NCBI RefSeq assembly: GCF_004917065.1
Contig: NZ_SSYA01000002.1
Location: forward strand, 248,001-312,000
Direction: 5' to 3'
From: Geomonas ferrireducens
Lineage (GTDB): Bacteria; Desulfobacterota; Desulfuromonadia; Geobacterales; Geobacteraceae
DNA length: 64,000 nt
In this document: positions 38,111 through 46,748 of the stretch, in pieces
Layout of the letters: each line of letters opens with the position of its first letter
Numbering within the stretch: the stretch's first letter is position 1
Notes under the pieces: generated by a model
The model's database searches: none
The model's input: the letters and a program-made list of their open reading frames with translations, nothing else
Told to the model about the DNA's origin: nothing
Program-made: the position numbers and the translations under genes

Positions 38111-39784
38111 ATGAAGAGGAGAATCGTCGTGGTCGGCGCCAACGCAGCCGGCGCCAAGGCCGCTGCAAAGGCCAGAAGGATCAACCCCAGGGCGGAGATC
38201 ACCGTGATCGACCGCGGCAGCTTCATATCCTATGGCGCCTGCGGCATCCCCTATTACGTATCCGATACGGTTCCCGACGTGAAGGAACTCATGAGCACCC
38301 CCGTCGGTGTCGTGCGTGACGCCAACTTCTTCAAGAAGGTGAAGGGGGTGTCGGTCAAGACCAATACCGAGGTGACCGGCATAGACCGCGAAGCGAAGAT
38401 GATACGGCTGCGTGAGGGCGCCGGAGCCGAGACCTCGCTTCCCTACGACAAGCTGATCCTCGCCACCGGCAGTTCCCCTTTCGTCCCTAAAATTGAAAAT
38501 GTCGGGCTGAAGAACATCCTCACCGTGAAGTCCATCGAGGATGCCGAGCTTCTGAAAGAAAGCGCCCTTTCCTGCAGTGCTGCCTGCATCGTCGGTGGGG
38601 GGCTCATCGGCCTTGAGACCGCCGAGGCGCTGCGGCAAAAGGGAATGCAGGTTACCCTCGTAGAGATGCGTGACCAACTCCTCCCGGGTGTCCTCGATCC
38701 CGAGGTCGCCGCGGCGGTGGAAAAACACGTGAAGCAGCAGGGGGTGACCGTAATCACCGGGTGCGCCGTGACCGGGTTCGCAGGCGAAGGTGCCGTCGCC
38801 AAGGTCATGGTGGGGGAGCGGGAAATCGAGGCCGATTTGGTCGTGCTCGCTCCCGGCGCCACTCCGAACGTTCAGTTGGCCCGCGAGGCGGGGCTTGCCA
38901 TCGGCGCCACCGGGGCGGTCGCCGTCGACCAGATGCTGCGCACCAGCGATCCCGACATCTACGCCTGCGGCGACTGCTGCGAGACGACTCACCTGGTGAC
39001 CGGCAAGAAAGTCTTCGTTCCCCTCGGGAGCACCGCCAACAAGCAGGGGCGCGTCGCCGGCATCAACGCAGCCGGAGGCGAGGCGACCTTCGCCGGCATC
39101 ATAGGTACCAGCATCCTCAAGGTCTTTAGTTTCAACGCGGGAAAAACAGGGCTTACCGAGACCGAAGCGCGCGCAAACGGTTTCGACGTGGAAACGGTAC
39201 TCTCACCGGCGCCGGACCGGGCCCACTTCTTCCCCGGGGCGAAGCCGATCATGCTGAAGCTCGTTGCCGACCGCGGCACCGGCCGCATCCTCGGCCTGCA
39301 GGCGGCGGGCGAAGGGGCGGTGGACAAGCGTCTCGACGCGGCGGCTGCCGCGATCACCTTCAAGGCGACCGCCGAGCAACTCTCCCAGCTTGACCTGGCC
39401 TACGCGCCGCCGTACGGCGCGGCCATGGACAACCTGATCGTCGCCGCCGACATCATGAAGAACAAGCTCTCCGGGCACGCGCGCGGCATCTCCGCCCGCG
39501 AGGTGAAGCGCAAGCTCGATGAAGAGGAGGATTTCATCCTGCTTGACGTCCGCTCGCCAGCCGAACACGGCGAGATCGGCATCGAAGGGGCGAAGCTGAT
39601 CCCGCTCGGCGTGCTGCGCGATAAGTTGGAGGAGCTTCCCAAGGACAAGGAGATCGTCACCTTCTGCAAGATAAGCCTCAGGGGGTACGAGGCGCAGAAG
39701 ATCCTAGACGCCGCCGGGTTCACCAACGTGAAGTTCATGGACGGCGGCATCATGGCGTGGCCCTACAAGTTCAGGGATCGCTGA
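38111..39784 (+). CDS. FAD-dependent CoA-disulfide reductase-like oxidoreductase with rhodanese domain
   Basis: The 557-residue protein has a pyridine nucleotide-disulfide oxidoreductase module: FAD site VVVGANAAGAKAAAKARRI, the single active cysteine in SYGACGIPYYV as in CoA-disulfide reductases, NAD(P) site CIVGGGLIGLETAEAL, and IYACGDCCE. The last ~100 residues are a rhodanese domain (FILLDVRSPAEHGEIGI) with a catalytic Cys in TFCKISLRGYEA. Such fusions (CoADR-Rhd, Npsr type) reduce CoA persulfides or polysulfide. AAGGAG precedes the ATG. A role in sulfur or redox handling is inferred. Confidence 0.92.
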   Translation: MKRRIVVVGANAAGAKAAAKARRINPRAEITVIDRGSFISYGACGIPYYVSDTVPDVKELMSTPVGVVRDANFFKKVKGVSVKTNTEVTGIDREAKMIRLREGAGAETSLPYDKLILATGSSPFVPKIENVGLKNILTVKSIEDAELLKESALSCSAACIVGGGLIGLETAEALRQKGMQVTLVEMRDQLLPGVLDPEVAAAVEKHVKQQGVTVITGCAVTGFAGEGAVAKVMVGEREIEADLVVLAPGATPNVQLAREAGLAIGATGAVAVDQMLRTSDPDIYACGDCCETTHLVTGKKVFVPLGSTANKQGRVAGINAAGGEATFAGIIGTSILKVFSFNAGKTGLTETEARANGFDVETVLSPAPDRAHFFPGAKPIMLKLVADRGTGRILGLQAAGEGAVDKRLDAAAAAITFKATAEQLSQLDLAYAPPYGAAMDNLIVAADIMKNKLSGHARGISAREVKRKLDEEEDFILLDVRSPAEHGEIGIEGAKLIPLGVLRDKLEELPKDKEIVTFCKISLRGYEAQKILDAAGFTNVKFMDGGIMAWPYKFRDR

Positions 39785-39806
39785 TTCCTTCGGCTTCCGG
39801 AATTGA

Positions 39807-39837
39807 AAAGGGGGAGCGCCACTGGCGCTCCCCCTTT
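39807..39837. terminator. Bidirectional Rho-independent terminator
   Basis: A 14-bp perfect stem AAAGGGGGAGCGCC / GGCGCTCCCCCTTT with a three-base loop lies between two convergent genes; a T-run follows on each strand (within the stem on plus, TTTT on minus). Confidence 0.9.
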
Positions 39838-39889
39838 CTAGTCTGTACCCGCACGGCGTGTCGCGGTCCGGTCCGGTGATGCAGTGGGG

Positions 39890-40249
39890 CTAATTGCCGC
39901 TGTGCGGCGACCAGTCAGAGGCGGCGAAAGAGGATCCGTCGGCCGTAACAGGATCTCTTTCAGGGACCCCTTTGACCACTTTCTTAGTGTAGATCGTCTG
40001 GCTGCCCGATGATGTCCCAAAGGCCTTGGAACCATTTCGGTGCTGCATGAGAGCCGCATACCCTGCGGCGGTAGTGTTGATGCCGATCTTGACTCCGGTT
40101 GAGTTCTTAAAAAGGGGGACCCCCGCACCAGATCCAGGACTGCCGCCGTACAGGGTTTGTCCGGTTTTACTGAAGTCGCTCTGCCCCAGAGTTCTGCAGT
40201 GCGCGGAAATGGGAAAGAAAATGAGCAATCCCAAGATCGTTCCTTTCAT
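39890..40249 (-). CDS. PilA-C/Spc-like exported partner of short pilin
   Basis: The 119-residue product starts with a signal peptide (MKGTILGLLIFFPISAHC) and then has FKNSTGVKIGINTTAAGYAA, HRNGSKAFGTSSGSQTIY and a Ser/Trp-containing end (FAASDWSPHSGN). This order recalls the C-terminal pilin-like protein (PilA-C, called Spc) encoded directly after the short PilA-N in Geobacter sulfurreducens, needed for pilin stability. It lies 24 bases downstream of the short pilin gene, with AAGGAG before the ATG. Similarity is from memory and by pattern, so moderate certainty. Confidence 0.65.
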   Translation of the reverse strand: MKGTILGLLIFFPISAHCRTLGQSDFSKTGQTLYGGSPGSGAGVPLFKNSTGVKIGINTTAAGYAALMQHRNGSKAFGTSSGSQTIYTKKVVKGVPERDPVTADGSSFAASDWSPHSGN

Positions 40250-40273
40250 CTCGCAACTCCTTCTCTTGGCAAC

Positions 40274-40498
40274 CTAGCGGTATGCCACATCTATCGGATA
40301 CTCCTGGTTCTCTGAAAAGTAACTCTCCATTGCAGTCTTTAGTACTCTGAGGTCGCTTACGGAGGCGCTGTTGGCCGCCTTCTCCCGGTAAGATGTGAAT
40401 TCCGGGATGGCGATGGTCGCCAAAATGCCAATGATAAGCATCACGGAGATGAGCTCGAAAAGCGTCAGACCTTTCTCGTCGCGCAAGGGGGTGGGCAT
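40274..40498 (-). CDS. Short type IV pilin (PilA-N-like)
   Basis: The 74-residue prepilin has a ten-residue leader ending in Gly, then a mature N-terminus LTLFELISVMLIIGILATIA with the invariant Glu5. At only 64 mature residues it matches the truncated pilins of Geobacter. Aromatic positions Phe24, Tyr27, Phe51 and Tyr57 match those of Geobacter PilA, while positions 1 (Leu for Phe) and 32 (Ala for Tyr) differ. GGGAGGAG precedes the ATG. The PilA-C-like gene follows 24 bases on. It is probably a paralogue of the main pilin rather than a minor pseudopilin, but this is inference. Confidence 0.85.
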   Translation of the reverse strand: MPTPLRDEKGLTLFELISVMLIIGILATIAIPEFTSYREKAANSASVSDLRVLKTAMESYFSENQEYPIDVAYR

Positions 40499-40669
40499 CG
40501 ACCATCTCCTCCCTTCAGGGCAGCGCGGTGACCGCGCCCGTCCCGCAATGCCTTTGAAATTACAGCTGTACGGTATATTGGCAAAACGTTGGCAGTAGGT
40601 CTGCCCGCATGCATCGGATTATCTTGTAGGCGATTTTCTTAATTCGGATGGGGAAGGGAGTCGGAGGTA

Positions 40670-40693
40670 GGGGGCGCGCAGATCGGCGCCCCC
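40670..40693. terminator. GC-rich hairpin downstream of the nitroreductase gene
   Basis: GGGGGCGC / GCGCCCCC form an 8-bp stem with an eight-base loop 17 bases past the nitroreductase stop. No T-run follows on the minus strand, so termination here is only possible, not shown. Confidence 0.35.
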
Positions 40694-40709
40694 CTTTGCA
40701 TGGGAGTTG

Positions 40710-41231
40710 TCAGGCCCAGCGGTTGCGTCTGATTTTGTCGTGCTGCAGCTTTTCGGCCGGCAGCGGCCTTGGACGCTCCGCCGCGTGGCCTATGCCTAGG
40801 ACGCACTCGACCTTGATGTTTTCGGGGAGGCCGAGAAGCTCCTGGATGTATGCCTCGGCGCTTTGCTGCGCGTCGTGCTTTCTGTTGCGGATCTGGGCCC
40901 AGCAGCTTCCGAGCCCGAGCGAGACTGCGGTGCACTGGATGAGGATGGCGGCGATGGAGCAGTCTTCCACCCAAACATCGGATTTCGTTTCGTCGGCGCA
41001 GACCACAATGGCAAGCGGAGCCCGTGCCAGAAATTCCGAGCCGTGCTGCTTGGAGAGGGAAAGCTTCTGAAGCAGTTCCGGGTCGTCCACGACGATGAAC
41101 TCCCAGGGGTTGATGCTGCGCGAGGCGGGCGCTCTCAGTGCGGCTTCTATGAGTGTCTCGATGGCCTCGACGGAAACCTTCTCGCTGGTAAACTTCCGTA
41201 TGCTGCGGCGTTTGCGTAACAGTTGTATCAT
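40710..41231 (-). CDS. Nitroreductase-family FMN oxidoreductase
   Basis: The 173-residue protein has the standard nitroreductase start (LLRKRRSIRKFTSEKV), the FMN-contact APASRSINPWEFIVV, and a later GLGSCWAQIRNR segment and VLGIGHAAERP. Such enzymes reduce nitro compounds, quinones or flavins with NAD(P)H as homodimers. GGAAGAG precedes the ATG. It is monocistronic, between the pilin pair and tetR. The natural substrate is not known. Confidence 0.9.
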   Translation of the reverse strand: MIQLLRKRRSIRKFTSEKVSVEAIETLIEAALRAPASRSINPWEFIVVDDPELLQKLSLSKQHGSEFLARAPLAIVVCADETKSDVWVEDCSIAAILIQCTAVSLGLGSCWAQIRNRKHDAQQSAEAYIQELLGLPENIKVECVLGIGHAAERPRPLPAEKLQHDKIRRNRWA

Positions 41232-41385
41232 GGCTCTTCCTTTCAGGCGGCGTTGCGCGTGGCGCTATAACAAAGGCGCAAATCTACTCCAAAAGTCATG
41301 CGTAGTCAAACCGCCGCCTTTGAGCGTCACGGGCGCCAAGTGTCAGATCTTTGCAGCTTTTAATCGTATTTTTCCTTTTGCCTTA

Positions 41386-41415
41386 TTGACAGGTACGTCG
41401 GCGCGGGTCTATAAG
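41386..41415 (+). promoter_or_regulatory. Sigma-70-type promoter of tetR
   Basis: TTGACA (41386-41391) and TATAAG (41410-41415) are 18 bases apart, directly before the operator palindrome. Confidence 0.7.
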
Positions 41416-41432
41416 GAATGAAGATTCATTCC
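41415..41432. promoter_or_regulatory. TetR operator palindrome 1
   Basis: GGAATGAA-GA-TTCATTCC is an 18-bp perfect inverted repeat overlapping the -10 box and the start of transcription of tetR. The same GAATGA-N4-TCATTC core recurs directly after tetR, which supports repressor binding. Confidence 0.75.
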
Positions 41433-41448
41433 GCGGGAGAACGATACG

Positions 41449-42051
41449 ATGGATAAGACCGACAAATGTGAGAAGGCAGAGAAGTGTTGCGACAAGCGTG
41501 AGCTCATCATCCAGGCGGCGCTAGAGCTCGTCGCGGAGCAGGGGTTCCATGGCGCCCCCATGGCTATGATCGCCGAGAAGGCGGGGGTCGGCGCGGGGAC
41601 CATCTACCGCTACTTCGAGAATAAGGACGACCTGATCCGCTGGATCTACAAGAACGTCGAGGAGCGCTTTGTAGAGGTCATGATGCAGGGGTACCCGGAA
41701 AACGGGCCGGTGCGCGAGCGCCTGTTGCACATAGGGACCGAGCTTGTGCGCCACCTGATCAGGGAGCCTTTGCAACTGCGCTTCGTCGAGCAGTTCCACA
41801 ACTCCCCGTACGGCATAGACCACCGCAGGGAGAAGATCTTCGGTGAGGGTAGAAAGGACGTCATCAGTGAGCTTTTCCAGGAGGCGCTTCAGCAACAGAT
41901 CTTCAAGCCGCTGGAACTCGCCATCCTCTTCTCGCTCTTCTTCGGGCCGCTGGTCGACATCTGCCGCGATCACATCCTGGGCTTCATAAAGCTGGACGAC
42001 GCCCTCATCGAACAGGTGGTCGGGGCATGCTGGGACGCCCTGCGGCGCTAG
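41449..42051 (+). CDS. TetR/AcrR-family repressor of the RND efflux operon
   Basis: The 200-residue protein has a TetR helix-turn-helix (ELIIQAALELVAEQGFHGAP, IAEKAGVGAGTIYRYFENKD) and an all-helical ligand domain. An unusual Cys/Lys/Glu-rich start (DKCEKAEKCCDK) holds three cysteines. It is followed by a small peptide gene and a complete RND tripartite pump in the same direction; operator palindromes lie on both sides of the gene. Repression relieved by a pump substrate is the expected model. Confidence 0.93.
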   Translation: MDKTDKCEKAEKCCDKRELIIQAALELVAEQGFHGAPMAMIAEKAGVGAGTIYRYFENKDDLIRWIYKNVEERFVEVMMQGYPENGPVRERLLHIGTELVRHLIREPLQLRFVEQFHNSPYGIDHRREKIFGEGRKDVISELFQEALQQQIFKPLELAILFSLFFGPLVDICRDHILGFIKLDDALIEQVVGACWDALRR

Positions 42052-42054
42052 CCC

Positions 42055-42072
42055 AGAATGATCGTTCATTCT
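42055..42072. promoter_or_regulatory. TetR operator palindrome 2
   Basis: AGAATGA-TCGT-TCATTCT is an 18-bp inverted repeat three bases after the tetR stop, with the same half-sites and spacing as palindrome 1. Here it would stand between tetR and the efflux genes. Confidence 0.72.
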
Positions 42073-42091
42073 ACTCAGAGGTGTTGACGTC

Positions 42092-42172
42092 ATGTTGATG
42101 AAACTTTGCTTGATCCTGTTCGCCCTGACCTGGGGCGGCATCGTCCTGATCGTCTCATTTAGACGCAAGTAA
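42092..42172 (+). CDS. 26-aa single-pass membrane micropeptide
   Basis: ATG at 42092 to TAA at 42170 encodes 26 residues: a hydrophobic segment (LCLILFALTWGGIVLIVSF) closed by a basic end (RRK). A GAGG lies about ten bases upstream. It lies right after the second TetR operator and 57 bases before the adaptor gene. Small membrane proteins such as AcrZ bind RND pumps; a similar role is speculation. Its short length leaves real doubt whether it is translated. Confidence 0.5.
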   Translation: MLMKLCLILFALTWGGIVLIVSFRRK

Positions 42173-42229
42173 GGTGGCGAAGCCACCATAGACCTTTTAT
42201 CGAGGCCGTAAAAAACAAACGAGGTGTAT

Positions 42230-43501
42230 ATGCAGATCACGTACAGGGCACAGTTGTTATCCGTAGTTCTCATGTTGGGCGGCTCCCTGGTCCTTGCCGG
42301 GTGCGGCAAGAAGCAGCAGCCCGCCGGGCCGCCGCAGGGCCCCCCCGAAGTCGGGGTGATCGAGATCCAGCCGCAGCACGTAGCCTTGACCACCGAACTT
42401 CCGGGGCGTACCTCCCCGTACCTGATCGCCGAGGTCCGTCCCCAAGTGACCGGCATCATTCAGAAGCGAGTCTTCACCGAGGGGAGCGACGTGAAGGCAG
42501 GGCAGGTGCTGTACCAGATCGACCCGGCCACCTACCAGGCTGCCTACGCGAGCGCCAAGGCGGCCGAGGCGCGGGCCGAGGCGAACGTACTTCCCGCGAA
42601 GCTGAAGGAGGAGCGTTTCCGCGAGCTCGTGAAGATCAACGCGGTCAGCAAGCAGGACTACGACTCCGCCTACGCGGCTCTCAAGCAGGCCGAAGCCGAC
42701 GTCGCCTCCGCCAAGGCGCAGGTGGAAAGTGCGCGCATCAACTTGGCCTACACGAGGGTGACCGCCCCCATCTCCGGGCGCATCGGTCGTTCCAGCGTAA
42801 CCGACGGGGCCCTGGTCACCGCGAACCAGGCGGCGCCGCTCGCCACCATCCAGCAGCTCTCCACCATGTACGTGGACGTGACCCAGTCGAGCTCGGACAT
42901 GCTGAAGCTGAAGCAGAGTCTGGCCCAGGGGCTTATGAAGCGCGACAAGGCGGGTGAGGCGCGGGTGAAGCTCCTCCTCGAGGACGGCACCCAGTACCCG
43001 GTAACCGGTACCCTCAAGTTCTCCGATGTGACCGTGGACCAGAGCACAGGCTCGATCACGGTGCGCGCCGTCTTCCCGAACCCGAAGCAGACCCTGCTCC
43101 CCGGCATGTTCGTACGTGCCGTACTCGAGGAGGGGGTGAACGAGGCAGCCATCCTGGTGCCGCAGCGCGGTGTGACGAGAAACGCGGCCGGACAGGCGAT
43201 CGTCATGGTCGTTGCCGCCGAGAACAAGGTAGAACCGCGTCCGGTGCAGGTGGCCCGCACCGTGGGTGACAACTGGCTCGTGAGCGGCGGGTTGAAGGCC
43301 GGCGACAAGGTGATTCTCGAGGGGATCCAGAAAGCGCGCCCCGGTACCCAGGTGAAGATGGTGCCGTTCCAGTCGCCCGAAGGGCATGGCGGCCCCGGTG
43401 GCGCTCCGGGTGCTGCAGCACCGGGCGCTCAGGGTGCCCCCGGCGCGAAGCCTGCCGCCCCGGCAGCACCGGCGGCCCCGGCCCAGTCCCAGAAGAAGTA
43501 G
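42230..43501 (+). CDS. RND efflux periplasmic adaptor lipoprotein (AcrA-like)
   Basis: The 423-residue protein begins with a lipoprotein signal ending in LVLAGC, and shows the AcrA pattern: ELPGRTSPYLIAEVRPQVTG, VFTEGSDVKAGQVLYQIDP, a helical hairpin, and YTRVTAPISGRIGRSSVTDG. The last 50 residues are Gly/Pro/Ala-rich and low-complexity. GAGG lies five bases before ATG 42230; a GTG two codons earlier is less likely. It is the first pump component of the TetR-controlled operon. Confidence 0.95.
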   Translation: MQITYRAQLLSVVLMLGGSLVLAGCGKKQQPAGPPQGPPEVGVIEIQPQHVALTTELPGRTSPYLIAEVRPQVTGIIQKRVFTEGSDVKAGQVLYQIDPATYQAAYASAKAAEARAEANVLPAKLKEERFRELVKINAVSKQDYDSAYAALKQAEADVASAKAQVESARINLAYTRVTAPISGRIGRSSVTDGALVTANQAAPLATIQQLSTMYVDVTQSSSDMLKLKQSLAQGLMKRDKAGEARVKLLLEDGTQYPVTGTLKFSDVTVDQSTGSITVRAVFPNPKQTLLPGMFVRAVLEEGVNEAAILVPQRGVTRNAAGQAIVMVVAAENKVEPRPVQVARTVGDNWLVSGGLKAGDKVILEGIQKARPGTQVKMVPFQSPEGHGGPGGAPGAAAPGAQGAPGAKPAAPAAPAAPAQSQKK

Positions 43502-43587
43502 CTGCGACGACCACAACAGGCACATCCGTTGACGTGAAGTTGAATGTTGAACGCCGAACGTTGAACGGAGTTTAAGGAGTTTTATCC

Positions 43588-46500
43588 ATGTCCAGGTTTT
43601 TCATAAACAGACCCATCTTCGCCTGGGTCATCGCCATAGCCGTCATGCTGGGCGGCCTTCTGGCCATGAAGTCGCTGCCGGTCTCGCAGTACCCGCCCAT
43701 CGCGCCGCCGCAGATTTCGATCAACGCCATGTACCCGGGCGCCTCGGCGCAGACGGTTCAGGACACCGTGACCCAGGTGATCGAGCAGAAGATGAACGGT
43801 ATCGACAACCTGCTCTACATGTCCTCCACCAGCGACTCGGCAGGTGCCGTCTCCATCAACCTCACCTTCCGCGCCGGGACCGACCCGAACATCGCCCAGG
43901 TGCAGGTGCAGAACAAGCTGCAGCTCGCCACGCCGCTTCTGCCGCAGGTGGTGCAGAAGCAGGGGGTTCAGGTGGTGAAGTCTACCCGTAACTTCCTGAT
44001 GGTCGTGGGGATCGTCTCAGAGGACAACAGCCTCAACCGCTACCAGCTCACCGACTATCTGGTGTCCAACGTCCAAGACCTGGTAAGCCGCGTCGAGGGG
44101 GTCGGGGAGGTGACCGTCTTCGGTTCCCAGAACGCCATGCGCGTTTGGATGAACCCCGACAAGCTGAACAACTTCAAGCTGACACCCAATGACGTATCCC
44201 TCGCGCTGCAGGCCCAGAATGCCCAGGTTTCGGCCGGCCAGTTCGGCGGCATGCCCGCGTCTCACGGGCAGCAGCTGAACGCGACCATCACGGCCAGGAC
44301 GCTTCTGCAGAACCAGGAGCAGTTCGAGGAGATCGTGCTGCGCACCAACCCGGACGGCTCCACCGTCAAGCTAAGGGACGTGGCGAAGATAGACGTCGGC
44401 ACCGAGAACTACGACATCCTGGCGCGCTACAAGGGAAAACCGGTCGCCGCCATGGCCCTGAGGCTCGCCGCGGGCGCGAACGCGCTCGACACCGCGGACC
44501 GCGTCAAGGCGAAAATGGCCGAGTTGGAGAAGTTCTTCCCGGCAGGCGCCAAGGTCGTCTACCCCTACGACACCACCCCGTTCGTGAAGATTTCCATGGA
44601 GGAGGTAGTAAAGACCCTGATGGAGGCGGTGTTCCTCGTCTTCGTCATCATTTTCCTCTTCCTGCAGAACATCCGCGCCACCCTGATTCCGACCATCGCG
44701 GTGCCGGTCGTTCTGCTTGGTACCCTCGGCGTCCTATTCGCTGCCGGGTTCTCCATCAACACCCTGACCATGTTCGCCCTGGTCATCGTCATCGGCCTTC
44801 TGGTCGACGACGCCATCGTCGTCGTCGAGAACGTGGAGAGGATCATGACCGAGGAGGGTCTCTCGCCACATGATGCCACGGTCAAGTCCATGGGGCAGAT
44901 CACCTCGGCACTTTGGGGGATCGCGACGGTGCTCTCGGCGGTCTTCCTTCCGATGGCGTTCTTCGGCGGCTCCACCGGGGTCATCTACCGGCAGTTCTCC
45001 GTCACCATCGTCTCCGCGATGATCCTGTCCGTTTTGACGGCGCAGATCCTCACCCCGGCGCTTTGCTCGACGCTCCTCAAACCGGTACCGAAAGGGCACG
45101 AGGCGTGCGAGTTGGGGTGGTACTGCGGCTTTTTCCGCTGGTTCAACAGGATGTTCGACAAGGGGCGCCACAAGTACGAGTCCATCGTCCACAACTCCTT
45201 CAGAAAACCGCTGCGCTACCTCGTCTTCTACGGCTGCCTCGTGGCCGCCATGGCGATCTTCTTCCTGCGTCTTCCCACCGCGTTTCTGCCGGACGAGGAC
45301 CAGGGTTTCATCATCTGCCAGATCCAGCTTCCGGCAGGGGCCACCCAGGAACGTACCGTCAAGATGCTCGAGAAGGTGGAGAAGCACTTCCTCGAGAACG
45401 AGAAGAAGTCCGTCGACTCGCTCATTACCGTTGCGGGGTTCAGCTTCGCCGGGCGTGGCCAGAACATGGGCCTCGCCTTCGTGAAGCTAAAGGACTGGAA
45501 GCTGCGTCAAACACCTGACCTTAAGGCCCCCGCCGTGGCGGGTCGCGCCATGGGCGCCTTCTCGCAGTTCCGAGACGGCATGGCCTTCGCCTTCTCCCCT
45601 CCTGCCGTCGTCGAGCTGGGGCAGGCAAACGGCTTCGACTTCCAGCTTCAGGACCGGGCCGGGCTCGGGCACCAGGCGCTCATGGACGCACGTAATCAGC
45701 TCCTCGGCATGGCCATGCAGAACAAGAAGCTCATGGCAGTCCGCCCGAACGGCCAGGACGACACCCCGCAGTTCAAGCTGAACATCGACGACGTGCGCGC
45801 GGGAGCCCTCGGCGTCTCGCTTGCCGACATCAACAACACGCTCGCCACCGCGTGGGGTTCCTCCTACGTGAACGACTTCCTGCAAAACGGCAGGGTCAAG
45901 AAGGTGTACCTGCAGGCCGACGCGGCGTACCGCATGGTCCCCGAGGACATCAACAAGTGGTACGTGCGTAACGACAAGGGTGAGATGGTTCCCTTCTCCG
46001 CCTTCGCCACCGCGAAATGGGAGCACTCCTCGCCGCGCCTCGAGCGTTACAACGGCATCCCGAGCGTGGAGATCATGGGCAACGCAGCCAAGGGGGTCTC
46101 GACCGGTGAGGCGATGGCCGAGATGGAGGCGATGGCCGCGAAGCTCCCGCAGGGGATCAGCTACGAGTGGACCGGCCTCTCCTATGAGGAGAAGGCGGCG
46201 GGCAAGCAGGCTCCCGCCCTTTACGCCATCTCGCTTCTCGTCGTCTTCCTGGCCGTCGCCGCACTCTACGAGAGCTGGAGCATCCCGTTCGTCAACCTGC
46301 TCATGCTTCCGCTGGGCCTGGTCGGCGCGGTCACCGCGGTGACGCTTAGGGTGCTGCCGAACGACATCTACCTGCAGATCGGCCTTCTGACCACGGTCGG
46401 CCTCTCCACTAAGAACGCGATCCTGATCATCCAGTTCATCAAGGACCAGATGCACCAGGGGCACGAACTGGTCGAGGCGACGCTCACCGCGGTGAAGATC

Positions 46501-46746
46501 AGGCTGAGGCCGGTCATCATGACCTCGCTCGCCTTCTTCTTCGGCACCCTGCCGCTTGCACTCACCAAGGGCGCCGGCGCAGGGGCCCAGAACGCCATCG
46601 GCACCGCGGTCACCGGCGGCCTTTTGTCGGCGACCTTCATCGACCTTATCTTCATCCCGTTTTTCTTCGTCATGGTGACGAAGACGTTCTCCAAAAAGCA
46701 CGCAACGGCCAAGGCCGCTGCCGCACCCGTCTCGGAGGTGCAATAG
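43588..46746 (+). CDS. RND multidrug efflux pump (AcrB/HAE1 type)
   Basis: The 1052-residue inner-membrane pump starts [20 protein letters not shown], with the HAE1 features: [16 protein letters not shown]-like loop (here [20 protein letters not shown]), proton-relay [18 protein letters not shown], the C-terminal [16 protein letters not shown], and [18 protein letters not shown]. It exchanges protons for drugs or solvents as a trimer. TTTAAGGAG precedes the ATG. It lies between its adaptor and its outer-membrane channel. Confidence 0.97.
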   Translation: MSRFFINRPIFAWVIAIAVMLGGLLAMKSLPVSQYPPIAPPQISINAMYPGASAQTVQDTVTQVIEQKMNGIDNLLYMSSTSDSAGAVSINLTFRAGTDPNIAQVQVQNKLQLATPLLPQVVQKQGVQVVKSTRNFLMVVGIVSEDNSLNRYQLTDYLVSNVQDLVSRVEGVGEVTVFGSQNAMRVWMNPDKLNNFKLTPNDVSLALQAQNAQVSAGQFGGMPASHGQQLNATITARTLLQNQEQFEEIVLRTNPDGSTVKLRDVAKIDVGTENYDILARYKGKPVAAMALRLAAGANALDTADRVKAKMAELEKFFPAGAKVVYPYDTTPFVKISMEEVVKTLMEAVFLVFVIIFLFLQNIRATLIPTIAVPVVLLGTLGVLFAAGFSINTLTMFALVIVIGLLVDDAIVVVENVERIMTEEGLSPHDATVKSMGQITSALWGIATVLSAVFLPMAFFGGSTGVIYRQFSVTIVSAMILSVLTAQILTPALCSTLLKPVPKGHEACELGWYCGFFRWFNRMFDKGRHKYESIVHNSFRKPLRYLVFYGCLVAAMAIFFLRLPTAFLPDEDQGFIICQIQLPAGATQERTVKMLEKVEKHFLENEKKSVDSLITVAGFSFAGRGQNMGLAFVKLKDWKLRQTPDLKAPAVAGRAMGAFSQFRDGMAFAFSPPAVVELGQANGFDFQLQDRAGLGHQALMDARNQLLGMAMQNKKLMAVRPNGQDDTPQFKLNIDDVRAGALGVSLADINNTLATAWGSSYVNDFLQNGRVKKVYLQADAAYRMVPEDINKWYVRNDKGEMVPFSAFATAKWEHSSPRLERYNGIPSVEIMGNAAKGVSTGEAMAEMEAMAAKLPQGISYEWTGLSYEEKAAGKQAPALYAISLLVVFLAVAALYESWSIPFVNLLMLPLGLVGAVTAVTLRVLPNDIYLQIGLLTTVGLSTKNAILIIQFIKDQMHQGHELVEATLTAVKIRLRPVIMTSLAFFFGTLPLALTKGAGAGAQNAIGTAVTGGLLSATFIDLIFIPFFFVMVTKTFSKKHATAKAAAAPVSEVQ

Positions 46747-46748
46747 AC

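Noticed and set aside
40560-40620. Sigma-54-type promoter upstream of the short pilin (TGCC...TTTTGCC on the minus strand)
   Set aside because: The GG of the -24 box is missing and spacing fits only partly, although Geobacter pilA promoters are known to depend on sigma-54.
43536-43567. Short direct repeats GTTGAA(T/C)G before the AcrB-type gene
   Set aside because: Three imperfect copies of eight bases in a small spacer; too short and too imperfect to claim an element.
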